Shown here in pieces: positions 53,025 to 60,909 of a stretch of 64,000 nt of DNA. The notes beneath the pieces were generated by a model. It ran no database searches. It was not told the origin of the DNA and was given only the letters and a program-made list of their open reading frames with translations. Both the position numbers and the translations under genes were made by a program. The stretch is from Marisimplicoccus sp038147335. GTDB lineage: Bacteria > Bacteroidota > Bacteroidia > Flavobacteriales > Flavobacteriaceae. Within the stretch, counting starts at the first letter, position 1; each line of letters opens with the position of its first letter. Where the stretch lies: the NCBI GenBank assembly GCA_038147335.1, contig JAYQTK010000002.1, positions 310,001-374,000 of the forward strand, given 5' to 3'.

Positions 53025-53896
53025 ATGAAAGCATTTGTTTTTCCTGGTCAAGGATCACAGAAACCTGGAATGGGTAAAGAAATTTATGATAATATATCTG
53101 AGTCTAGAAATTTATTTAATAAATCAAATGATATTTTAGGATTTAATATTACCAACTTAATGTTTGAAGGAACACCTGAGGATCTTTTACAAACAAAAGT
53201 TACACAACCAGCAATTTTCATTCATTCTGCTATATCTGCTCTTACTTCAAAGGAGTTTAAGCCTCAAGCTTGTGCAGGACATTCACTTGGTGAATTCTCT
53301 GCTTAGTTTCATCTGAGGCATTAAGTTTTGAGGATGGATTAAAGTTAGTCTCAATTAGAGCAAATGCTATGCAAGAAGCTTGTCAAAAAACTAACGGAAC
53401 AATGGCAGCAATTTTAGGGCTAGAAAATAAAATTGTTGAGGATGTTTGTAATGAAATAGATGAAAATGTGAAACCTGCTAATTACAATTGTCCAGGTCAG
53501 TTGGTAATTTCGGGAGAATATAATGCAGTTGAAAAAGCTTGCCAAATTCTAAAAGATAGAGGTGCAAAAAGAGCTTTAATACTTCCAGTTAGTGGTGCTT
53601 TTCATTCAGATCTTATGGAATCAGCCAAGAAAGAGCTCAAAGACGGAATTGATAAGACTGAATTTAGAAAGCCAATCTGTAGAATTTATCAAAACTTTAG
53701 TGCTAAGCCAGTAACAGACCCTGAAATAATTAAAATGAATCTATTAAGTCAATTAACAGGAGCAGTACTCTGGAGTCAGAGTGTAAATGAAATGGTAAAC
53801 GACGGAATTAATGAATTTATTGAGGTTGGGCCAGGTAATACTCTTCAGGGATTAATAAGAAAAATCAATCCTGAAGTAATAGTCTCAAAAATTTAG
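53025..53896 (+). CDS. fabD: Malonyl-CoA-acyl carrier protein transacylase (one frame error)
   Basis: Loads malonyl from CoA onto ACP for fatty acid synthesis, normally essential. FVFPGQGSQKPGMGKEIYDN at the start; the nucleophile region GHSLGEF with Ser. Just after, in EFSA, the frame hits TAG (53304-53306); inserting one T (GCTTTAGTT) restores ALVSSEALSFEDGLKLVSIR and continues into the downstream frame, which has AFHSDLMESA (His) and VGPGNTLQGLI. The two halves are one 291-residue gene. No slippery heptamer is seen, so programmed frameshifting is unlikely. Convergent four-base overlap with the amidohydrolase. Confidence 0.93.
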
Positions 53897-55164
53897 TTTT
53901 TATAGACTTTACCGTCTTTCATAACAAAAATTACATTTTCTAAAGTAGCAATATTTTCTAGAGGACTTTCATCAACTGCAATAATATCAGCATAAAATCC
54001 CTCCTTTAATTGACCTAAAAGGTTTTCCATATTCAATAGTTTGGCGTTTGTTATTGTTGCAGAGTTTAAGGAATACTCAGCTGGAATTCCAATTTCTTTC
54101 ATGTATACAAATTCTCCAGCATTATCTCCATGAGGAAAAACACCAGCATCAGTTCCAAAGGCAATTGGAACACCCATTTTATAGGCTTTTTTTGTGGTAG
54201 CTTTATTCTGAACTCCTACTTCAAGGGCTTTAGGTATTATTATTTCAGGATAATATCCAGGAATTTTAGCCATTTTAGCTACATGTTCACCAGCACTTAT
54301 AGTTGGGACTAAATAAGTTTGTTTTTCTTTCATAAGTCTCATTGTTCTATCTGCCATAATTGATCCATGTTCAATAGTAGTAACACCTGCATTTACAGCT
54401 CTAAACATACCTTCGTCTCCATGAGCATGAGCTGCAACATGCATACCGTAGTCATCTGCTGTTTTAACAATTTCTCTTATTACTTCTTCAGTAAATTGAG
54501 GGTTTTGTCCATTTTTAGCTAAACTCATTACTCCTCCTGTTGCAGTAATTTTAATTAAATCGGCTCCATTCTTATATCTATATCTAACAGCTTTTCTAGC
54601 ATCTGCAATAGAATTTACAACTCCCTGCTCAGGTCCTGGGTCATCAACAAAATCATCTCTAAGACCATTTGTCCTGTCACCATGGCCACCAGTAGAAGCA
54701 ATTGTTTTTCCAGAAGTAAAGATTCTAGGTCCAGGAACAACTCCACTATTAATAGCATTTCTTAGTGAGATATTTACACCAGACCCTCCAACATCTCGAA
54801 CTGTTGTAAAGCCTGCCATAAGAGTCTTCTTTGCAATAACTGAAGATTTAAAAGCAACATCTGCTTTGTTATCTTGAAATCTACTAATATACCTCTCAGG
54901 GCCTCCAGACTCTCCCTCAATATGAACGTGGAAATCAATCAATCCAGGCATTACAACTTTAGATTTTAAGTCATATATCTTTATATCATCGTCACTTGCT
55001 TCTTTATATCCATTTTCTATTGATTTGATTTTATTATCTGAAATTATAATAGTTTTTTTTGAACTTAGTTTTCCGGAGTTAGTATCATAAATTTTTCCAG
55101 CATGTATATATATATCTTGAGCTGAAACTGTCAATACAGATAGAAGTAAAAGTATTATTCTCAT
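53893..55164 (-). CDS. Exported amidohydrolase (imidazolonepropionase-like)
   Basis: Metal-dependent amidohydrolase of 423 residues with an N-terminal signal peptide (MRIILLLLSVLTVSAQD). Metal ligands: HVH in VMPGLIDFHVHIEG, a Lys in NGADLIKITATGG, His in MHVAAHAHG and TIEHGSIM, Asp in IAFGTDAGV. Close relatives in marine Bacteroidota are annotated as exported Xaa-Pro dipeptidase or imidazolonepropionase-like enzymes. Likely periplasmic, acting on peptides or cyclic amides. Substrate uncertain. Confidence 0.85.
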   Translation of the reverse strand: MRIILLLLSVLTVSAQDIYIHAGKIYDTNSGKLSSKKTIIISDNKIKSIENGYKEASDDDIKIYDLKSKVVMPGLIDFHVHIEGESGGPERYISRFQDNKADVAFKSSVIAKKTLMAGFTTVRDVGGSGVNISLRNAINSGVVPGPRIFTSGKTIASTGGHGDRTNGLRDDFVDDPGPEQGVVNSIADARKAVRYRYKNGADLIKITATGGVMSLAKNGQNPQFTEEVIREIVKTADDYGMHVAAHAHGDEGMFRAVNAGVTTIEHGSIMADRTMRLMKEKQTYLVPTISAGEHVAKMAKIPGYYPEIIIPKALEVGVQNKATTKKAYKMGVPIAFGTDAGVFPHGDNAGEFVYMKEIGIPAEYSLNSATITNAKLLNMENLLGQLKEGFYADIIAVDESPLENIATLENVIFVMKDGKVYKN

Positions 55165-55199
55165 GTTTAGTTTTTTACTAAAGTAAAAGAAATGGATAA

Positions 55200-56330
55200 T
55201 TATTCAAAAAAACTAGAAATAGTATCTGTGATATAAGTTATCTGTCTCTTTGAAAGCTCTGTATGCATAGGTAATGAAATCACCTCATTTTTTACTTGAT
55301 TAGTAACTGGAAAGTCATTGTCAGACATAAATTCTTGTTTATATGCCTTTTGTTCATGGAATCCAAGGGGATAATATATACCGAATGGAATACTATTTTT
55401 TGAAAGATGTTCAGCCAATTTATCTCTCATCCCATTTTTAACCTTTAAGGTGTACTGATGATAAACATGAGTGTCAAGGTCAGATTCAACAAATGGAGTC
55501 TCAAGAAGCTCAATCTTGTCAAACTTTTCATTATATAATTTAGCAGATTCCTGTCTGCTATTATTGTATTTGTTAAGATACTTCAGCTTTACATTTAAAA
55601 TTGCAGCTTGAATAGAATCAAGTCTAGAGTTTACACCAATCTCATCATGATAATATCTTTCATACATACCATGATTAACCAATCCTCTTATCTTGTATGC
55701 TAGATTATCTGAGTTTGTCATTATGGCTCCTCCATCACCGTAACAACCTAAATTCTTTGAAGGAAAAAAAGATGTAGTAGAAATATCTCCAATAGTACCA
55801 GCCATCTGTTTTTCAGAGCTTGAAAATTTATACTTTGAACCTAGAGCTTGAGCATTATCCTCAATAACAAATAAATTATGTTTATTAGCTATTTCAAGTA
55901 TTTCTTCCATATTACATGTTTGTCCAAATAGGTGAACTGGAATAATAGCTTTAGTCTTGTCACTAATTTTATCTTTAATTAAGCTAGGATTTATATTAAA
56001 GGTCTTTGGATCAATATCTACAACAACAGGCTTTAATCCAAGAAGAAGAATTACTTCTATAGTTGATGCAAATGAGAAATTTGTTGTGATGACTTCATCT
56101 CCTTTATTTAATTCAAGAGACATTAATGCAACTTGAAGAGCATCTGTACCATTAGCGCAAGGAATTACATGCCTAATACCTAAAAAGTTCTGTAAATTAT
56201 CCTGAAATTCTTTAACTGAGGGACCGTTTATAAAAGATGATGATTTAATTACTTTTTTAATCTCTCTATTAACCTGCCATCTAATTTTTCTATATTGACC
56301 GTTAAGGTCAACCATATTGATTTTTTTCAT
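55200..56330 (-). CDS. DegT/DnrJ/EryC1/StrS aminotransferase
   Basis: PLP aminotransferase that typically aminates nucleotide-bound keto-sugars for surface polysaccharide. 376 residues; ANGTDALQVALMSL is the cofactor phosphate region, EDNAQALGSKYKF the Asp, and TTSFFPSKNLGCYGDGGA contains the Schiff-base Lys. RLDSIQAAIL is conserved. ATG at 56330; a -7 box lies only six bases upstream. Divergent from the Kdo transferase gene waaA, consistent with an envelope-sugar role, but no other sugar genes are adjacent. Confidence 0.9.
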   Translation of the reverse strand: MKKINMVDLNGQYRKIRWQVNREIKKVIKSSSFINGPSVKEFQDNLQNFLGIRHVIPCANGTDALQVALMSLELNKGDEVITTNFSFASTIEVILLLGLKPVVVDIDPKTFNINPSLIKDKISDKTKAIIPVHLFGQTCNMEEILEIANKHNLFVIEDNAQALGSKYKFSSSEKQMAGTIGDISTTSFFPSKNLGCYGDGGAIMTNSDNLAYKIRGLVNHGMYERYYHDEIGVNSRLDSIQAAILNVKLKYLNKYNNSRQESAKLYNEKFDKIELLETPFVESDLDTHVYHQYTLKVKNGMRDKLAEHLSKNSIPFGIYYPLGFHEQKAYKQEFMSDNDFPVTNQVKNEVISLPMHTELSKRQITYITDTISSFFE

Positions 56331-56336
56331 CGAAAA

Positions 56337-56344
56337 CAAAATTA
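56337..56344 (-). promoter_or_regulatory. Putative -7 element of the DegT gene
   Basis: TAATTTTG, minus strand, six bases before the ATG of the DegT aminotransferase; matches TAnnTTTG. A leaderless transcript is implied. No clear -33 TTG. Confidence 0.4.
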
Positions 56345-56371
56345 AAAAAGTATTTTTGGAAAAAGGAACTG

Positions 56372-57607
56372 GTGAAAATTATTTATGAAATATTTATCAT
56401 TACTATTAATGCTTTGAGCATACCATTTAGATTATTTTCAAAAAAAATAGATCTATTTCACAAAGGCAGAAAAGATACCTTTAAAATTTTAAAAAAAGAG
56501 ATTAATCCCAATGAAAAAAATATTTGGTTTCATGTATCATCATTAGGAGAATTTGAAATTGCTAGACCAATAATTGAAGACTTAAAAATAAAAGTCAATA
56601 ACTTAAAAATTCTTGTCACATTTTTCTCACCATCTGGCTATGAAAATGTTAAAAATTATAAGCACGCGGATTCAATTACTTATTTGCCAGTTGATTCTTC
56701 AAATAACTCTAAAAAGTTTATTAAATATGTGAATCCTAAAGTTGCAGTAATTATCAAAAATGATTTATGGCCTAATTATATATCTGAATTAAAAGAGAAT
56801 AACTCAATTATTTATTCAGTTTCTTCAAAGTTTAAGCAATCAAATTTTCATTTTGGAATTTTTGGTAAATGGTTTTTAAATAGACTAAAAATGATCGACT
56901 ATTTTTTTGTTCAAGACAATAACTCAAAATTAATACTTAGTAAGTACTCCATCCAAAATGTAGTTAAATCAGGCGACTCAAGATTTACATCTGTAATTAA
57001 AACACTGAATGAAAATAAAAGAATCGATAGAATTGAAAAGTTTATTGATAATAATAAATGTTTTATTGCTGGAAGTGTATGGAGTAGAGATATTAAAATT
57101 ATAAAAGAATCTATAATAAACAGTAATATTAAGTCTATTGTTGCACCTCATGAAGTATCTCAAAAACAAATAAATGAGTTAGAGAATATTTTTGGAAATT
57201 CTTGTGTCAAACTATCATGCCTTAAAAAAGAAGAAGACTTTCAAAAAAAGGTTTTAATTGTTGACTCAATTGGTCAACTTAGGTACATGTATAAATATGC
57301 AAACTTTTGTTATGTAGGCGGAGGTTTTTCAAAAAATAGTCTTCATAATATTCTAGAGCCTTCTGTTTTTTCTTGTCCAGTTATAATAGGAAATTTATAT
57401 TATGGATTTAAAGAGGCTGAAGATTTAATTGAATTAGGCGGTGTATTATCAATCAAAAATTCTATTGAATTTTCACAAGTATTTAGTGAGCTGTGTCTTA
57501 GAGAAGAAAAAGAAAAAAAATTAGGTAAAATCAATTCAGACTATGTATACGAAAATGAAAAAAACAACAGAAAAGTTATTGATTCACTAATAAAAACTTT
57601 ACAATAA
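56372..57607 (+). CDS. waaA: 3-deoxy-D-manno-octulosonic acid transferase
   Basis: Adds Kdo to lipid A precursor at the inner membrane in lipopolysaccharide synthesis. 411 residues: an N-terminal hydrophobic anchor, FHVSSLGEFEIARPIIEDL (acceptor side with the conserved Glu), and a GT-B donor side with AGSVWSRDIKI, SIVAPHEVS, ANFCYVGGGFSKNSLHNILEP and NLYYGFKEAEDL. GTG start at 56372 (MKIIYEIFII). Divergent from the DegT gene. Confidence 0.9.
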   Translation: MKIIYEIFIITINALSIPFRLFSKKIDLFHKGRKDTFKILKKEINPNEKNIWFHVSSLGEFEIARPIIEDLKIKVNNLKILVTFFSPSGYENVKNYKHADSITYLPVDSSNNSKKFIKYVNPKVAVIIKNDLWPNYISELKENNSIIYSVSSKFKQSNFHFGIFGKWFLNRLKMIDYFFVQDNNSKLILSKYSIQNVVKSGDSRFTSVIKTLNENKRIDRIEKFIDNNKCFIAGSVWSRDIKIIKESIINSNIKSIVAPHEVSQKQINELENIFGNSCVKLSCLKKEEDFQKKVLIVDSIGQLRYMYKYANFCYVGGGFSKNSLHNILEPSVFSCPVIIGNLYYGFKEAEDLIELGGVLSIKNSIEFSQVFSELCLREEKEKKLGKINSDYVYENEKNNRKVIDSLIKTLQ

Positions 57608-57622
57608 TCTACTTTATAAATT

Positions 57623-57630
57623 TATATTTG
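57623..57630 (+). promoter_or_regulatory. Putative -7 element of the alkaline phosphatase set
   Basis: TATATTTG five bases before the ATG at 57635; matches TAnnTTTG and would give a leaderless transcript. The -33 element is not evident. Confidence 0.4.
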
Positions 57631-57634
57631 CCTT

Positions 57635-58687
57635 ATGATTAAAAAAACCCTACTTCTTTTATTTACTTTATGTTTTTTTACAGCCCAAAGTCAAAACTCA
57701 AAAAAACCAAATATTATAATGATGATTGGAGATGGCATGGGACTTTCCCAAATTTCATCTGGAATGTACTCTAATAATAATTATACATCTTTGGAGAGAT
57801 CCAAATATGTAGGGTTGATTAAGACTCACTCATCAAACAGATTAATTACTGATTCGGCTGCAGCTGGAACTGCAATGTCATCTGGAGTAAAAACAAAAAA
57901 TACAGTGGTTGGAATGGATGATAATTATAAACCAGTAAAAAATATTCTGGAAATTTGCAAAGATTTAGGATATTCAACTGGAATTGTAGTCACCTCTACT
58001 ATAGTTCATGCAACTCCTGCGTCATACTATTCAAAAGTTAAAAGTAGATATCAATATGAAGACATATCAAGTCAACTCGCTCAAAGTGATATAAATTTTT
58101 TTGTTGGAGGCGGTGAAAAATATTTCAATGATAGATCAGATAATAGAAATTTATTCACTGAGATGGAAGACTATTTTTTTGCCACTAGCATAGAAACATA
58201 TAAGAATAGTAATTCTGATAAAATTGGATATTTAACCAGTTACGATGACCCTACAGAAAAACATAAAGGTAGAGAGCCATCTTTACCAAACTTAGTTGAA
58301 GCTACAATTAAAAAGTTAGAAAATTTAGATAAGCCATTTTTTCTTCTTATCGAAGGGGCTCAGATAGATTGGGCGTCACATGATAATGATCCTGAGCACA
58401 TGATAAGTGAAATGATTGAATTTGATAATACAATTAAAAAAGTTTTTGATTTTATCGAAAATGATGGTAATACTCTTGTTGTAATAACTGCTGATCATGA
58501 GACTGGAGGGGTTGCAATTACAGGAGGTGATTTATTAAAATCCAAGGTTAAAAATAAATATGTATCTGGAAGTCATACTGCTACCATGGTTCCAGTTTTT
58601 AGCTCTGGGTATAAGGCCCACAACTTTAAGGGTGTTTATGATAATACTGAAATTTTTAATAAATTGTTTGAAATAGTTAATCAATGA
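57635..58687 (+). CDS. Alkaline phosphatase, exported
   Basis: Periplasmic metalloenzyme releasing phosphate from organic phosphates. Signal peptide MIKKTLLLLFTLCFFTAQSQ; metal Asp-33 in IGDGMGLSQ; nucleophile Ser-74 in ITDSAAAGTAMSSG; later metals in EGAQIDWASHDND, TADHETGGVA and SGSHTATMVPV. 350 residues, a compact form of the PhoA family. It lies in a plus-strand set with the D-aminoacylase-like gene and two small membrane proteins, with four-base overlaps. No pho-box can be recognised. Confidence 0.92.
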   Translation: MIKKTLLLLFTLCFFTAQSQNSKKPNIIMMIGDGMGLSQISSGMYSNNNYTSLERSKYVGLIKTHSSNRLITDSAAAGTAMSSGVKTKNTVVGMDDNYKPVKNILEICKDLGYSTGIVVTSTIVHATPASYYSKVKSRYQYEDISSQLAQSDINFFVGGGEKYFNDRSDNRNLFTEMEDYFFATSIETYKNSNSDKIGYLTSYDDPTEKHKGREPSLPNLVEATIKKLENLDKPFFLLIEGAQIDWASHDNDPEHMISEMIEFDNTIKKVFDFIENDGNTLVVITADHETGGVAITGGDLLKSKVKNKYVSGSHTATMVPVFSSGYKAHNFKGVYDNTEIFNKLFEIVNQ

Positions 58688-60297
58688 AAAAATTTCTATT
58701 TGCAATTATTTTTTTAGCTCTTTCTTGCACAAATAATACTTATGATGTTGATGTATTAATTACTGGTGGGACTATTCATGATGGGTCAGGTAAAAAAGGT
58801 TTTGTCGGAAATATTGCAGTTAAAAATGATACTATTTTTTATGTTGGCAAAAAACAGAATTTCATCGCAAAAGATACAATAGATGCTTCTAATAAAATTA
58901 TTTCACCTGGTTTTGTAAATATGCTTAGTTGGGGATATAATACTTTAATGCAAGATGGAAGATCTCTTAGTGATCTAAAACAGGGTGTTACCCTTGAGGT
59001 TTTTGGAGAAGGTACATCTCCTGGTCCAAGAGGATCCATAGAAAATAATAATTTTGTCGGATTTGGAGAAGCCATGGAAGAGCTTGAAAAAAGTGGAGTT
59101 TCAACAAATATTGCCTCATATCTAGGTGCTGCAACAGTAAGAATTCAAGAAATTGGTTTTGCAAATAGAAAGGCTACATTGGATGAAATGGATTCAATGA
59201 AAAATATTGTAAGAATTGCTATGGAAGAAGGAGCAATGGGTATCGGATCATCATTAATATACGCTCCTGGAGATTATGCTGATACAGACGAGTTAGTTGA
59301 ATTATCAAAAATTGCATCATCTTATGGTGGTAGTTATATATCTCATATGAGAAATGAAGATTCAAGAGTTTTAGAGGCAGTAGATGAATTGCTTGAGATT
59401 GCTGAAAGAGCAAACATACCCTCTCAGATATATCATCTTAAAGCTTCAAGAAAACCAAATTGGCATCTATTAGATTCAGTTATAAAGAAGGTTGAAAAAG
59501 CAAGAGAAAGTGGTCTAAAAATAACTGCAGATATGTATACATATCCAGCATCATCAACTGGATTAACTGGAGTTATTCCAACCTGGGTTCAGGAAGGAGG
59601 AAGGCAAGCCTGGATTAACCGAATGAAGAGGCCAGATATAAGAGAAAGGCTTTTTAAGGATATAAGAAAAGAACTTTCAGAACAGCCACCCGAAGATATT
59701 TTAATGGTAGGATTTAACAAACAATCTATGTCTAATAAGTATAGAGGTATGACCATTGCTGAGGCTGCAGAACTTAGAGGTGAGACTCCTGAAGAAGCAA
59801 TTGTGAATCTTATAATTGAGGATGGAAGCAGAATACAGTGTATTTATTTTAGCATGTCAGAAGATAATGTCAGAAAAAAAATAATGCTACCATGGGTTTC
59901 ATTTGATTCAGACGCAGGTTCCTATTCAGATATATCAAAAGATTTTATAACTCATCCAAGAGCTTTTGGAAGTTTTGCAAGAGTTTTAGGGAAATATGTT
60001 AGAGAGGAGAAATTAATTTCAATGGAAGAGGCAATTAGAAGATTATCCGGATTTCCTTCTGATAATCTTGGAATTAAAAATAGAGGGTATTTAAGGATTG
60101 GATATTTTGCAGATATTGTTGTTTTTGATCCTGATAAAATTCAGGATAAAGCAACGTTTGAAGATCCTTTGCAATTTGCTGAAGGTGTTGAACATGTTTT
60201 TGTAAATGGAATTCAAGTATTATCGAAGGGAGATCATACTGGTAATTTCCCTGGAAGATTTGTTAAAGGCTCTGGATATAATCCTCCAACGGAATGA
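58684..60297 (+). CDS. D-aminoacylase-like amidohydrolase lipoprotein lacking the HxH motif
   Basis: A 537-residue lipoprotein (lipobox LALSC, Cys-15) of the N-acyl-D-amino-acid deacylase family. The fold is clear: VDVLITGGTIHDGSG, KGFVGNIAVKNDTIFYVGK, GGSYISHMRNEDSRV, KITADMYTYPASSTG, WVSFDSDAGSY and RNRGYLRIGYFADIVVFD. But where the metal site should read PGFIDxHxH, this protein has PGFVNMLSW (residues 75-83): Asp to Asn-79, His to Leu-81, His to Trp-83. The remaining ligands (SQIYHLKAS His, HMR) are kept. Either a one-metal subfamily or a non-catalytic protein. Overlaps phosphatase by four bases. Confidence 0.85.
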   Translation: MKKFLFAIIFLALSCTNNTYDVDVLITGGTIHDGSGKKGFVGNIAVKNDTIFYVGKKQNFIAKDTIDASNKIISPGFVNMLSWGYNTLMQDGRSLSDLKQGVTLEVFGEGTSPGPRGSIENNNFVGFGEAMEELEKSGVSTNIASYLGAATVRIQEIGFANRKATLDEMDSMKNIVRIAMEEGAMGIGSSLIYAPGDYADTDELVELSKIASSYGGSYISHMRNEDSRVLEAVDELLEIAERANIPSQIYHLKASRKPNWHLLDSVIKKVEKARESGLKITADMYTYPASSTGLTGVIPTWVQEGGRQAWINRMKRPDIRERLFKDIRKELSEQPPEDILMVGFNKQSMSNKYRGMTIAEAAELRGETPEEAIVNLIIEDGSRIQCIYFSMSEDNVRKKIMLPWVSFDSDAGSYSDISKDFITHPRAFGSFARVLGKYVREEKLISMEEAIRRLSGFPSDNLGIKNRGYLRIGYFADIVVFDPDKIQDKATFEDPLQFAEGVEHVFVNGIQVLSKGDHTGNFPGRFVKGSGYNPPTE

Positions 60298-60533
60298 TAA
60301 ATAAGCTTTTTAATTCCGACAAGTATATTAGAATTAATCTTACAATAATTGCATCATGTATTTTTCTTGTTTGTTTATTTGCATTATCAATGATTTCATA
60401 TGCACTGATTTCTGATATTTATTATGATGATACTGAGATAAGTCCAACTGAAAAGCATAGAATTCAGCACCAAGAAGAAGCTGAAAAACTTGACGAAATA
60501 ATTGAACTCCTAAAAGAAATTCAAGAATTATGA
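60294..60533 (+). CDS. Small membrane protein, unknown
   Basis: A 79-residue protein with one long hydrophobic segment (about 17-37, LTIIASCIFLVCLFALSMISYALIS), followed by an acidic, probably helical tail (HRIQHQEEAEKLDEIIELLK) of coiled-coil type. Similar in layout to the next gene, so the two are probably diverged duplicates. It overlaps the amidohydrolase end and the next gene start by four bases. No homologue recognised. Confidence 0.6.
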   Translation: MINKLFNSDKYIRINLTIIASCIFLVCLFALSMISYALISDIYYDDTEISPTEKHRIQHQEEAEKLDEIIELLKEIQEL

Positions 60534-60817
60534 ATTTGATTAAATTCTATAAATCAAAAAACTACATAAAAATTATACTAACATTCATCTCAATTATTGC
60601 AAGTATTTTTACTGTTTCAATTATTACAATATTTAGCCTTGGAATATTTGTTTTTGGACCATTAGAAGAGATTGAACAAGAAACATATAGAAAAGAGAAT
60701 CACTATCTATCTCATGAGCATCAGATGGAACAAATGGACAAGATAATAGATGAGTTAAATAGAATTAAAGAAGATAAAAAAGTGCGGGTGAAGGGACTCG
60801 AACCCCCATGCTGTTAG
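60530..60817 (+). CDS. Small membrane protein, unknown, ending inside tRNA-Leu
   Basis: A 95-residue protein: membrane segment about 15-40 (IILTFISIIASIFTVSIITIFSLG), then a charged tail (HEHQMEQMDKIIDELNRIKE) closely patterned like that of the preceding gene. The final dozen residues (VRVKGLEPPCC) are read from the opposite strand of the tRNA-Leu gene, so its stop lies within the tRNA. A natural end would be near LNRIKEDKK; the extension probably results from a lost stop. Function unknown. Confidence 0.55.
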   Translation: MNLIKFYKSKNYIKIILTFISIIASIFTVSIITIFSLGIFVFGPLEEIEQETYRKENHYLSHEHQMEQMDKIIDELNRIKEDKKVRVKGLEPPCC

Positions 60818-60864
60818 GCACTAGATCCTAAGTCTAGCGTGTCTACCAATTTCACCACACCCGC
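60783..60864 (-). tRNA. tRNA-Leu(TAG)
   Basis: An 82-base class II tRNA on the minus strand. Acceptor arms GCGGGTG and CACCCGC pair fully; the anticodon stem CTAGA/TCTAG holds loop CTTAGGA, giving anticodon TAG (Leu). The long variable arm and T-arm GGGGGTTCGAGTCCC are present. CCA is not encoded. Its 3' half is overlapped by the end of the reading frame at 60530-60817. Confidence 0.95.
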
Positions 60865-60909
60865 AAAAAGGAGAACAAATATAAATAAGTTTTTAAATAT
60901 AAATTAACT

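Noticed and set aside
53025..53306. Two separate FabD-like genes at 53025-53306 and 53369-53896
   Set aside because: They are the halves of one fabD; one base restores the frame. No slippery X-XXY-YYZ heptamer or downstream structure supports programmed frameshifting.
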